DNA of 64,000 nt from Wuchereria bancrofti (taxonomy: Eukaryota; Nematoda; Chromadorea; Rhabditida; Onchocercidae), in contig SSBO01000001.1 of assembly GCA_005281725.1 (NCBI GenBank), positions 7,548,399-7,612,398 on the forward strand, read 5' to 3'. The notes under the pieces were generated by a model, which saw nothing but the letters and a program-made list of their open reading frames with translations, was not told the origin of the DNA and did not search any database. Shown here in pieces: positions 38,601-50,264 of this stretch. A program made the translations under genes and the position numbers. The stretch's first letter is position 1. Every line of letters begins with the position of its first letter.

Positions 38601-40145
38601 TATAGTAACATACCACATCGTGATTATTGCATCATCCGATGATACTTGCTCATTGTAATAATCGATTAAACGCCTCGTTGCTTTCCCAAATTGTTGCACT
38701 GAACTTTTTGCATTTTGTGCATCGATTAATTCCTACAAAACATCCTTCAATAACACAAGATCATAGTGGTTAGTTTGACATGAACCACATACCAGATAAC
38801 TGATCAGCTCCAAAAGCAATTTCAAAAATTCAAATTAAAGAATTGAAAGAAAAAACGTCGAAAGCATACTTTATGCAATCTTTGGAACATGGTCCACATA
38901 GCCTGAACAGAAACAGGCCTAAATATATGCAATGATGAATCAAAATCAACAACCACACCACCATCACCATCTAAACTCACTCGGGTTGAAGCATAAACCG
39001 GAATGGTCACACCGATCCTACAATCCAACTTATTTAAAATAACTAAAAATCACTAAAGCTCAACCACTCCTTGCATGTATGACCCATGAATTTCCTTATT
39101 TGATATATACTGAGAGCAAAAAGAAAAAGACACAAAATTATAACAAGTAATACAAAGCAGTCAACTTACGCGACTTTATTATTTGGAAGACAATCAAGAC
39201 CCAGCAAAACAACTTCTCGGACATTCTGAAAGTTAATCTCCTGGTGACGTGCGGATGATACAACAGCTAAATAACGAGCATGATTTACTGAACTGATAGC
39301 CTCAACAGTGGTTGGTTGTAATCTTACAGCCATTGTAAGATTATCATGAGGAGGCAATATATTTAGTATTGCTTGCAAATGTTCTTCAATTTCACCTGAA
39401 ATATTAGAAAAACTATGAAAGAGGCGCTACAAATCAAGTTTAAACATAACAAATCAATTGTTCAAAGTGAAGTATATTTCTGATAGCTTGTGAAGTATAT
39501 TTTCGATACCTTATCTAAAATCATTCTCTCCTCTAATAGCTTTTGTATATCTTCTACCTTTATGTATTTTTTCATGGTTTGTCTCTTGTTCACTACAGCC
39601 AAGCATTTATGTACTGTGTTTAGTCTTTTGTCCATCAAACTACATTCATTATTTATCAAACAAGCACACAATTCAAATTTTCTGAAAACTTATTTCCAAT
39701 ATATGATTACCGACTATTCATTTTTTGATTATATTGGCTCGAATTGTGGAATAAATTTGAAATGAGCACTTACCACCAGTATTATTACGTCCGACGTTTG
39801 TACGATCAGGTTGCAACAAAATCACCGCAGTACCTTTCACGTAAAAATAACATTCTGTACTCGGAACTGGTCCTCTGAATGTTGGCGAACCACATTCTGA
39901 TGCATCGATATCCTGAAGAATATTAAAAACATAGACATTATCTTTATGGTGAAAGAAAATTTCGTCAAAACGTCAACAACTCAAAACTTCTGCGGTAAAC
40001 ACATAAAATTTATTATATCCCTCAAATTTTCCCCAAGTATTAACAAAAATGATAAAGTTTTAAAAACAATATAATTGGTTACCGTCTGGTCTAAATTTCC
40101 AATTTCACTTGGTGTCGGTGAACGCTGCACCGTTACCAGTGACAT
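35642..40145 (-). CDS. SSH: Slingshot family protein phosphatase
   Basis: A cofilin/ADF phosphatase that reactivates actin severing in the cytoplasm. Thirteen exons (5' to 3'): 40083-40145, 39774-39912, 39170-39395, 38870-39017, 38614-38732, 38008-38114, 37827-37912, 37567-37730, 37201-37347, 37020-37101, 36734-36836, 36234-36355, 35642-35908; all phases agree and give 590 residues. The N-terminus MSLVTVQRSPTPS matches the family start. The N-terminal SSH domain (LDGDGG, HIFRPVSVQAMW) is followed by the DEK-C-like segment and a dual-specificity phosphatase domain at about 310-460 with active site HCKKGISR (Cys410, Arg416) and a likely general acid at Asp379. The tail after the catalytic domain is only about 130 residues, far shorter than in vertebrate SSH proteins. 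An acidic/Ser-rich insert (exon 6) replaces part of the linker. Family assignment is very secure; the exon 4/5 junction is less so. Confidence 0.95.
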
Positions 40146-40164
40146 TCTCAAATTAAATCTGAAA
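40146..40164 (-). promoter_or_regulatory. candidate SL trans-splice acceptor of slingshot
   Basis: ATATTTCAG ends at 40159, leaving a 13-base leader before the ATG. No matching donor is evident immediately upstream, so a spliced leader is the simplest reading; a 5' UTR intron is the alternative. Confidence 0.5.
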
Positions 40165-42951
40165 TATTTGCACCAGTAACACTTAGCAAATTTAGAAATA
40201 TATGTCCATTATAATCAAAAAAAAAATAATGCAGCATATGAACGCATACAATCATATTTAATTTTATGTTTTTATTATAACATTACACTGACTCACTTGA
40301 AAATAGATCCAAAGACAAATTAAATCTAATCAGTATATAGCAACCGATAGCATAACTTTATGCTTATCCTTCGGGTGGGGAAGGGGTGGAGGTTCACTTT
40401 TATGAAAGAGAAAGAATGAGGCTTTAAATGATGTGTTCTTAATCTTTTGAAACTAAACAAAAAAGACCCACTGCAACATGTGACGGACAATTAACAGTCA
40501 GCAGTTCCGAACGTTTTAAACTAATTATTAGTACAAGAAGCTAGTAAAAGTTTGTACCAGCTTGAATAGTTGGAAGGAACTACAAATGATACAGAAGAAG
40601 TATTAGGAACTTCTGTGGAATCACAAAAGAATTAAAATCAAAAATCTTTTGCTAAAAGCCGATGAGCCAAAAAAAAGCTCAAAACTGCATTACATTTTTT
40701 CATGTAGCATATATTATTAAGATGATATCTGAATCCTATGAATGCATAATACATACAAATAACATCTGCTAAGTGTGCCATAACGTAATTTTCTATGTAC
40801 AAAAGCGCACGCTTAATCTTTCATAATCATTTGTAATAGAAATTATACACTAAGATGTAAAACTATCTCACTGCAGTATATTGCTAATGTATACCAAATA
40901 AATATGAATTTTCTCATTCCGATGTATCACTAATATCTAATATATACTTGACAAAACTCTGCAAACGCATTGACATACTTTCAGAAAACTTCGATCTCAT
41001 GCAAAAAAAAAAGAAAAAAGTTGAAATAGTTAGAAACCATAAACTAATAGGAAACAATCCGATGACAAACATTCAAAGTAAGCATATAAATATGGGAGTA
41101 GTAATGCATTGGACGACCGCGAAATAACAATGAGTCCAAACATATTGATGTGTTTATCAAATTTGAAGAGTTTTTGAGAGAGTAAAAATGATATGAATTG
41201 ATTAGTTGAGAGGCTATTGCATAACTGAGGATAATGAGTCGGTGATTGTGATGCATTCGTATATAAGCATCAATTAAGAATCACTGTTAATCAAATAATA
41301 TTCAGTTATTAAGAGATGTGAGAGATTTAATTTCCTTCAGAAGTATCAAATATTTCATTTTTTTCTGTTAAATGTAAATTCATTTCCTTTTGTACCATGT
41401 ATTTTCGAAAATACTTTATTGATTTTTATTCATACTTCTCTCATCCTACTTCAGCTTTTACTTCTTTAAGCTATTTTGATGAGAGATTTCCTTTGCTTCT
41501 TAATTTTATTTATATTTTATCTCCTAACAGTGACAATTACTCTTCCTGTTTGCATGTGATGTAACGCTTCCAGAGAAATGAATCATTTCAGTAGAGATAT
41601 GACCTTAAGTGGAATATTTATATTCGTATAATTTCCAAAGAATTATACCATTTCAACAAAAGGTGACAGTAGTTGAATTGAATCACTTGCCTTGTTCAGT
41701 TCCGATAATTCTCTAAAATTATACCACACAAGTAATAGCAGAATTTACAGCATAGTAATAGTAAAATTTACAATAACTATTCCTCAAAATATTATTCGCA
41801 TCTATTCCATGGGTCACATTTGCTAATTTTTAGCATAATAAGCTTGTTACTAACACGAAGTGTGATGTCTAAAAAAGCAGTCTTACCAAATCTTCTAATT
41901 TGTCCTCCCACTCTGATACACAATATTGCAAGAATGGAGCTCATAATGTCGATCACCAAATCTCATAGTTGCTTGATTAACTTATTATTCTCGAAGAATG
42001 GCTCACAGTATCGTAAAATTAATCCTCACACTATCACCAGTAATTTTAATATTTCAACATAAGTTGGTTAATATTAAGCAACTCTGTTTCATTTGAGGAT
42101 TCTGATGTATTACCAGTTTACCAAACCGTTAACTGAACACATCGCAGATCGAATTTTTTATGTAAGACATTCAAATTCATCACTAATTGTTACATCACCG
42201 ATGCGGATGAAATCCACTATTGTACAAATGAATTTAAGCAATTTTAAGGAAAAAGACCGTTTTTCTACAAATTCCTGAAAGTATCGCACACTATATAAAG
42301 CCACCATATATATATATATATATATATAGCTATAAACCAAAAATTATATATACTGTCTTTCTCCTTTACAAGAAGTTAAAATGAAATTACATTTAATCAT
42401 TTTGCTAAATACAAATAAGAGTTTATCTGAATGTGTGCTAAAGAAAATCACTGAGCGGTTTTAAGCTATACCCATAAATTAATTAGAAATTTAAGAAGTT
42501 CGTTTAAGTCCTGAACTTCATGAGTTTTTACCATTATTTTACGGCTTTTTGTCACTTCCCCAAAATTTTACATTTGCAATGACCGAAAAGAAAATGTGAA
42601 GCTTTTTGATTCTTCTATTTTCTATTTCATAATCGTATAAAAACAAAAACTACGACGGTCCGATCGAGAATACTCTATTCAAAACAATTTGTCATGTCAA
42701 TCAAGAAAGCTCATAACAACATTCGTCTCTCACTCAAACTTTATACATAGCCTGACCTGAGATGACACCGACAAATTTCATTAGAAAAAGAATCGATAGA
42801 TTCCAGAGAATATTTTTACATGCTTTTTTTTTCAAATTATGGACTAAATTTACATGATAATAAATACTAACAATTGATTATGTAAAAAAGTAGCCCTTTT
42901 TGCTTCAACTAAATCGCAATTTTATAAACGAAAGATTTCTGGATAAAAAAA
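40165..42951. other. intergenic region between slingshot and usp-46
   Basis: About 2.8 kb, the largest gap in the gene cluster, and the likely place for a slingshot promoter. It contains a TA run at about 42307-42327. Two + strand frames (41820-42062 and 42093-42278) lie end to end but show no motif, and I do not call them genes. Confidence 0.6.
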
Positions 42952-45900
42952 CTAAATGGATGCATTAGCAACTTGTCCAACTCCTCCTCTGACGTCCGTA
43001 TTCACAGCATCCCTCGCTTCATAAAACAGGATGTATGCAGATTCACTGTTTTTTTGTACACCACATTCCGAAAGACCGAAAAAATCCTCAATCGCCATAG
43101 GATCAATTTTCTACAAATCAGTTATTTTTTGCAACAGATACAAAAACTTGAAGTTCTTACTTTTTCCTATCATTGAAATCTTTGAAAAATATCGCGTTCT
43201 CCAGAAACTTTCGTTCTTTGATATCCTCCAAAATTGTAAAATCACTTACATCGACTATGTCGTCATCAAATAGAAGCCAAAAATTATGTGACTTTACAAG
43301 TGTAATATAATGGCCACGATTTGGGGTAGAACCACAGTGTACCACAACTGCACATAAATCATATAGACGATCCCTGTTCACTGCATCATCACTCTAAACA
43401 ACCAGTAAGGTAATGGAAGTAAAAAAAAAGACATATTTTCAAGAAACTGTGTAGCCTAGAGATTCCGAACCTTCGAGGAACTGTAGGCTTAAAGATCTCT
43501 AAAGCCCTAGAGATTCCGGACTGATATTACTCATAACTATAATTATCTCAAACTTTTGGATCAACCTAACATCACTTGAGAACTCTAAAGCATGTATTTT
43601 CATATCTTACAGAAGTACCAGGCTTTAATGTTTTAAATATAATCTAAATCGTATTTTTCTAAAAACATTAGTTTTATATGATTCATTCAGTCTTTCTAAG
43701 AATGCATTGGATAGTTCTATAATAGTAGTTCTCTTCCCTATCATGAACTTCTATTCCTTACGACTAACGATATTAACACAAAATAGAAATGCTAAGACAG
43801 AATGATGAGAATGAAGAGTTTAATAACTTCGAAGAAATACACCCCCATCTCTCAGCATGCTATTATTTTCCCAGTTTGATTTTTCAACAAAAAGAAGAAA
43901 ATAAATTTAAATATAATCAACTCACCACATTGAAAAGACGTAATTCGAGTGGAAACAACACACGATATGATAATCTCGTATGGCGATTCATTTGCTCCAC
44001 ATATTTAAACCGTTTCAAATGCAGTGCCAACATTTGAGGCAATTTTTTAATGCGCATACGTTTTTGAGCCTACAGATTATTGAAATTTCTTTCATAGATT
44101 CAAGTTGTTATAAATAGAAAGGGAAAAGCAAATAACGAAATTTGAAATATGGAAGAAAAATGATAAAAAGAGGCAAGTAATACTTCATGCTTTGAACAGC
44201 AATTTTCGCAATAATATTTTTGTTCTCCTTGTAATGTTTCCATATCAGAAAAGACACGTAAACAATGTGTAATTGATGCATTCTGCTCAACATCAACACT
44301 TAAATCCAAAAAATCTTCATCCTTGCTTGATACCTACACAATAAAAAGATGATTATAATTATTTCATATGATCAGAAGTACAACAAACTTTTCTCCCTAT
44401 AATGGCCTTTACTATATGTTCTAGTTGTTGAAGGTATCAGTACCCTCATTCATTCGAAAACCATTCATCACTACTCACATCATCCTCTTTAATTCATTTT
44501 TGTAGTTTAACACATGTATTTCATTTCCGATAAGTCATAGGCATTGAAAATCAAATCAACAGTTCGTTCTTCTCTCAGAAATAACATTATAACTATAAAA
44601 GGTTTCGAAGACATAAAATTTTGGATCGGCTATGAAGGAAGAAAAAAATCATACAACAAATTACATTTTAAATTAAAAATCAGAACTGTAAAGAATTCCA
44701 AATAATTAAGCCTTCACAGAATATTAAAAGTTACCATTGTGTTGCCATGTTAAAAAGTTCGTTAAATCAGCCGATGATAACAGATTCTTTCAGAATTACA
44801 ATTATAAACATTCTTAATACTTGGCACACTTTTCAAGTTGCTCCAAACTCCCATATACAATATAAAATCTGTGTCATTTTCAGGGTACGGTTCTAGAAAT
44901 TTGACTAAAAATTCTCTTGAAAAGATTCAAAATCAAACAAAAGAGTGCTTATTAAAACAAGTTAATAATAATAATAAATGTACCGTTTCACAATTAAGGC
45001 AGCGTGTTTCATTGGTTAAAGTTCCTTGGAAAATTTCTTGAATCCATGTAGCATCACTTTTTGAACCACTCAAATTGAGCCAGATTAATTTGATCTTATT
45101 GCTAAGTATGCAAAACAAATCCTTTTTTACATTTTTTGCTCGTTAGTATTTTGATTATGAAAATCGGAACAAATTTTTAAGATTAAGAATGGCATGGGAA
45201 TGAAAAGCTAAAAGAACCTTTACCTTGGTTGACACAATGTTAATGGTTCGTACGGTGGAAGGATAACATTGGAGCCTTTCTTCGTCATTCCGTTTGTACG
45301 AATCATTTTTTCCATTTTTTCTGCCTTTTTCTCCTCAGCGAGGGTTTCTGATATAGTATTTAGCAAATAGTTCAGGAATTCGTGGGCATCTTGTTGCGAA
45401 AAATTATCAAATATACCTAGAATAATGTATATATTATTTATAGTCCTCAAATCTTTGCACCTTTTGCTTCTTTCGAGAAAACTCAATCATCAAAGAAAAA
45501 AAGCAGCACTGTTTAGCAATATTTTGACTACTTTAAGCCATCAACAAAAAGCAAGGAATTTCGATGCTTTATGGAAAACATAACTTCGATTCCTTCCATG
45601 TTTAAGAAGCTAACATTAACCGTAGCTTAAAAAGCAAACGTAAAATGACTTTTTCGCAAATTTTCAGCATTTCAAGATACAAAAGTCTCCGATTTCCTTA
45701 AAAAATAAAATGTAGGAAAAAGCAATAATGGGACAATTCTTTCTCCTCTGCAACAGTATATCATCAGTATAAAAAGCGGATATAAACATCGTGTACTCGC
45801 CATTTTCTTTTTTCAATTTGGTGATAAATCTTTTCGGAGCAATTGTGCCCACTCGTTTCTTCTGCGTTGCTATGTTATGGAAAAGGTCAGCAAGACAAGT

Positions 45901-46912
45901 CAATAAATTTTCTTTTTCTCTTCCTGAAATCAATGAATTTGAGAAAATAAAAAAAATTGTAGATGAAATACCAATAAGAAGACATATGATTAACTACGAG
46001 GATATTAAAATATCAGCTTAATTATTCCAAATAAAATGCTGATTTGTATCATAATGCGGTATGATACAACCTGACTCCTTATCATATGATTTCTTCAACT
46101 GTTGCTTATACTGCAAAATTTTTTCACGGAATGGACGGCAAAAATAAAGCGCCTGAATAACCGAATTGCAATAACAGGTATTACCGAACTGAAATAAACA
46201 AACATAAATAAATTCATCAAGAAATAAAGTTCTAGATTAAATAGTGAGAAAATTTTCACACATTACTCGCACTTAAAAACATTACTTTCTTATTCTGACA
46301 AGTGAATCTAATCAAAAATTTCAACACTAGCAATTTTTTTCCAATTTTTTTGCAAAAATAATTTTAACACAAACATTGACCAGTCCATAGAAATGATCAT
46401 TGCTCAGTAAATGATCCGATCCGATTTCTTTTTCTAGTTGAGATGAAGCGTTTGCACCCTAAAATAAATCAGTACTTCAAACAGCATGATTTTATGTCTT
46501 AATGCACTTTTGTCCATACTTTCTTCAAATATAATATTACGGTTTTTTTCAGCTTTTGCTCAGCAAATGATGTGAACGGTGGGAAGTCTAGTGATAAGCA
46601 AATGCAAGGATGAGGAATTTCGTGTTACATGAGTATGTGTAGATATAAGTGCAACGCTCTCATTCATTACTTATCTATGATAAAGACAGGATTGTTTGAT
46701 CTCCCAATCCATAAAATTTATAAAAACATAGTTCTTTTTCCTCAGTAGTATTTGATAAATACATAACTTTCCCATTAAAGCCATTCTCATATAAATTTTC
46801 AATTTATAGTTTATTTCGAATTAAATTCACACGATATTTAGCGAGAAAATAATTATATATGAGAGAAAAAAGAAAAAGGAAAGAAAGACAAAAAAAAAGT
46901 AAGGCAAACCAT
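42952..46912 (-). CDS. usp-46: ubiquitin carboxyl-terminal hydrolase USP46/USP12
   Basis: A cysteine deubiquitinase that acts with the WD-repeat activators WDR48 and WDR20; in C. elegans USP-46 protects the glutamate receptor GLR-1 from degradation. Exons (5' to 3'): 46910-46912 (ATG only, tentative), 46375-46458, 46071-46188, 45801-45923, 45224-45416, 44984-45068, 44184-44333, 43926-44069, 43250-43393, 42952-43110, giving 400 residues in consistent phase. Visible motifs: Cys box [10 protein letters not shown] (catalytic Cys equals human Cys44), [12 protein letters not shown], two CxxC zinc-binding pairs (CLNC and CENC), and the His box RGHYIT followed by LLFDDDIV. Human USP46 is of similar size. 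A short C-terminal extension of about 20 residues follows the usual end (YILFYEARD). The intron 45417-45800 appears to be of the GC-AG type. The first exon is the only uncertain part. Confidence 0.93.
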
Positions 46913-46935
46913 AGTCAGGAAGGATAAACTGAACG
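46913..46935 (-). promoter_or_regulatory. candidate SL trans-splice acceptor of usp-46
   Basis: CGTTCAG ends at 46929, 16 bases before an ATG that is directly followed by GTTTGC. The spacing matches that seen at the other genes here, but the pyrimidine tract is weak. Confidence 0.3.
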
Positions 46936-48092
46936 ACACGATTAACACAACAGTTTATTTTTGTTGTCTGCAATTATCTTTAGCTCTTGACTTTTAATCC
47001 ATCCACTCTTAGACTTCATCTTTCAAACAATTTCATCTTGGCCATAACATTCTAAAAATTCAACACCTCAGTATCATTACACGCTCTACAATTTATTCTT
47101 TAATAAAACATTACATAATGATTCTTGACCCGTTAATCAACCGATTGTAGTGTCAGATCTGCGTAATTTTATTTTACATACCAAATTGTATTTAAACAAC
47201 ACTGTGTATCTTAAAATTTCTCCTTAAATTCTCGAATAATCATCTCATCTAATGTCACACTTTTTACAAATATGAGAAAGCTTGCTCATAGAAATATCTA
47301 ATGTACACACTATAACCGTATTATCTCCATTAAATTTATGTATGATAAATTGAAAGAAAATACAACAATAGCATGATTACCGTAGCAACAAAAACTACCC
47401 AGGAATTGTATAGCTATACGTTGTAAACAAATAACAAAACACGCTGTGACGCAACGTACACGTTACGACTTCAAACATATCCAGTCTTTTTTTCTTTTAA
47501 AGTATTAATTTATGACACATAGCATAACGCATACACCGTAAAATACCATCCGGGCAAAACTGTTATAAACTAAACCTAATAAGAAATCGATAAGAGTGTA
47601 ACGAAAGTTTGAGGTTTATGGACACTTAATATGAAGCAACACGAAAGCACAAAAATCTTTTTTCCCATTCTTCTTTTCTTCTCTCTCTCTCCCTGTCCGT
47701 TCATTAAAATATGCAAAATGGACCATGTTTATACTGTTAATTGTTTATTCGCTGATTGTTTATTACATCGAAAAATTATATCTTATACATATTTGCCTAA
47801 AAGTATAAAAATGAGAGAAGAGAACTGAATATTCATAGAGCAATATAAATTGGTTTTCATCCAGTCATCCTTTTTTTGAACATAAAAAGAAGGAAGGGGC
47901 ATATATATGGCTATGTTAATAGATTAAGCTGGAAAAAAAAATTCTCCTGACTGTTTATCAGTCATTTCGTCATAGATGTAACGCAGTAAGTTGATTCCAG
48001 ATTTAGATGTGTAAAAATCTGATAAAGTCCAACAGAAAGCAACAAAACAATAATCACAGGCAAAAATTTGATGTTAACATCATGTATGTCTC
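46936..48092. other. intergenic region between usp-46 and spcs-3
   Basis: About 1.2 kb with no supported exon. A 65-codon + frame at 47631-47828 is low in information and not called. AATAAA hexamers for the upstream gene occur on the minus strand at 47743-47748 and 47759-47764, about 330-350 bases after the spcs-3 stop. Confidence 0.6.
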
Positions 48093-49627
48093 CTAAAATC
48101 GACCACTGTAATAATTGGATGGAAATTCGACCCGATACTGTCCTTCACCTTGTGCAATTGCCAGATAACCCGCATTCGGTACCACATTCCATCTCAGTAC
48201 AAGAGTCACATTTTTGTGATTCAGTAGATTGGTACCATCATCCATAAAGTAGTATTTTGGTGTAATACTCTCTTCGTGTATCGTCGACCAGTCGCCACGT
48301 CTCAAGATTTTATCCCAAAGTACAATCTGCAGTTATTACATAAAAATTTACATAGAAGTAAAAATTCACACTATTATAACTATTCTGAAAAATGTTCCAA
48401 TATATTACATATATTATCTTAAAATTATAATTCATTTTTTTTCTTAAGCCAATATTTGCTATTCTTCAATTTTACAACAAGTGTTTCACATGTCCTTAAT
48501 CTCATACATTCTTTTTCTGCCGTAACGGTATGTGCCTCCTCCGAACTACTGCTATTATAAAATCTAGCTTACATAATACTAACTTCTTCACATCGGATAT
48601 TTGCCCCTGACATAGTTCTCTTACTGCATGAAAGTACGAATAAATAGTATAAGGAACTGCAAAATCCGTAATATGGTTAAAATCACAAATGTTTAAGTAA
48701 AATAATCCACTGAGAAATTAACTACTATCTCATTCCTTTCCTTACTACTCTTACTATCTCCCCAAGTAAGCTTTTTCCAACTTTAAAAATATGCACCTCG
48801 TATTTCTTTTCTGATTAACACCTACCAATTCTAGCTTCCTCGAACTAATACCGTACTTTCATTGCTTTAACTTGAATATCTGCTTATGCTTAAATGATCA
48901 CAAAGAATTTGTTTGATAGGAAGAACATCATAATTTTAATAGAGGAGATGCAACGAAAAATTCTTTTTTTCCTATACAATGGAAAATTTCATTTTCTTTT
49001 TTAAATTTGAAGTACCACATGAAATCTGGAATTTAAACAGTTTTATGAGAAAAGTACCTGATTAAGAGGTGCTTTTGGAGTGCTGTACTCTGCTACAAGG
49101 AACAGAAAGATCTCTTTAACATTCCAATTAAATATGGGAGCAACATCAACTTTTATCTTCAAATCTGCCATTACTACATCACTTCGTGAACCCTCTGAGG
49201 CATAATCTACGAAATTCTTCCTGAAATCAAATTCGGTATTTCTCAGAATTTCTAATATCTTTGTTCAAAAATTACGATATAAGTAATTTGTAGTTTCTCA
49301 TACTCACAAAATATTCTACAAGTTTCTCGTTATTAGATAAAATCTAAATGAAGTCACAGTGTAAAATAGGAATTGTCAGACACAAAGATTAACAATCCAT
49401 AAATATGGCACTATACTTTCGGTAAAATAAACTTTTTTGTCTGATATATAACAGCTACTCTAAGTAAACATAAAAGAAACTTACACGCGGACATTACTCG
49501 CTGATAAAGTAACCGGTGCTGAGTTCGGTAACCAAACAGTGGACACGAAAACGCAAAATGTCAAGGCTGATAAGACAGAAAGCACAAACGCAAATATCGC
49601 ATTAGCACGTGCCCAGGCCGTATGCAT
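48093..49627 (-). CDS. SPCS3: signal peptidase complex subunit 3
   Basis: An essential accessory subunit of the ER signal peptidase (SPC22/23 family), with a single membrane anchor and a luminal domain. Three exons: 49485-49627, 49058-49220, 48093-48326, giving 179 residues, almost exactly the human length of 180. The N-terminal hydrophobic anchor spans about residues 10-34. Conserved segments are NWNVKEIFLFLVAEYST, the WDKI box at the start of exon 3, and NVTLVLRWNVVPNAG, which contains the conserved luminal N-glycosylation sequon NVT. The start is fixed by a splice-acceptor-like ATTAG five bases upstream and by agreement with the family N-terminus. Confidence 0.96.
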
Positions 49628-49640
49628 TATGCCTAATAAC
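49628..49640 (-). promoter_or_regulatory. candidate SL trans-splice acceptor of SPCS3
   Basis: GTTATTAG ends at 49633, leaving a five-base leader before the ATG, typical of nematode trans-spliced genes. Confidence 0.5.
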
Positions 49641-50087
49641 ACATATTAAATGCAGACTAAAATGCGAATTATGCATAAAAACGAATTTTTGAAACACGCA
49701 TACAATTAGTCAAGTCTAATCAGATGTCAATAAAGTTTGTCTACATTCCACATTTCAAGTTATTATTAATCTAGTATTGCACTAAAGTTATAGAATTATA
49801 GGACTGCGAGATTTAATATACTATGCAACTAGTTTTGTTTTATTTTTAATATTTTCTTGATTATCCATTCTTAATTTTAAGTATAATCCAGGGATAATTT
49901 TTCAAGAAAATTGAATCGTTTAGTAAAGGAAAAGGTAAATCGCAGAAATATAAATAAATGCATGCGAACAAATAAATATGCAAATCGGTAACAAATAAAT
50001 ATGGTAAGTATAAATGGATAGATGAAGAAATTTTCTATAAAATCCGTGCTTTTGAACGATAATAATAAAGTGTCAAATCTTGAGATT

Positions 50088-50093
50088 TTTATT
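50088..50093 (-). terminator. candidate polyadenylation signal for idi-1
   Basis: AATAAA on the minus strand about 170 bases after the stop codon, within an AT-rich stretch. Confidence 0.35.
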
Positions 50094-50264
50094 TTTTTAT
50101 AGGCGCAGAAGCAACAACATCAATAATAAACTTAATAAAATTAAAAATATGCATAACATTTTTCTCATTATTTTTCCAAAAATCTATCATCATGATTTTT
50201 TTTATGTAGTAAGATTTCATAACTTTTTGTAGACAAATTGTGGATAGTGATGAATAACATAAGG

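Noticed and set aside
41820..42278. Two adjacent plus frames between slingshot and usp-46
   Set aside because: No motif or recognised similarity; splice borders unclear.
46500..46545. An ATG ([11 protein letters not shown] frame) as the usp-46 start
   Set aside because: Its frame does not enter the GANASS exon; an in-frame stop lies at the acceptor.
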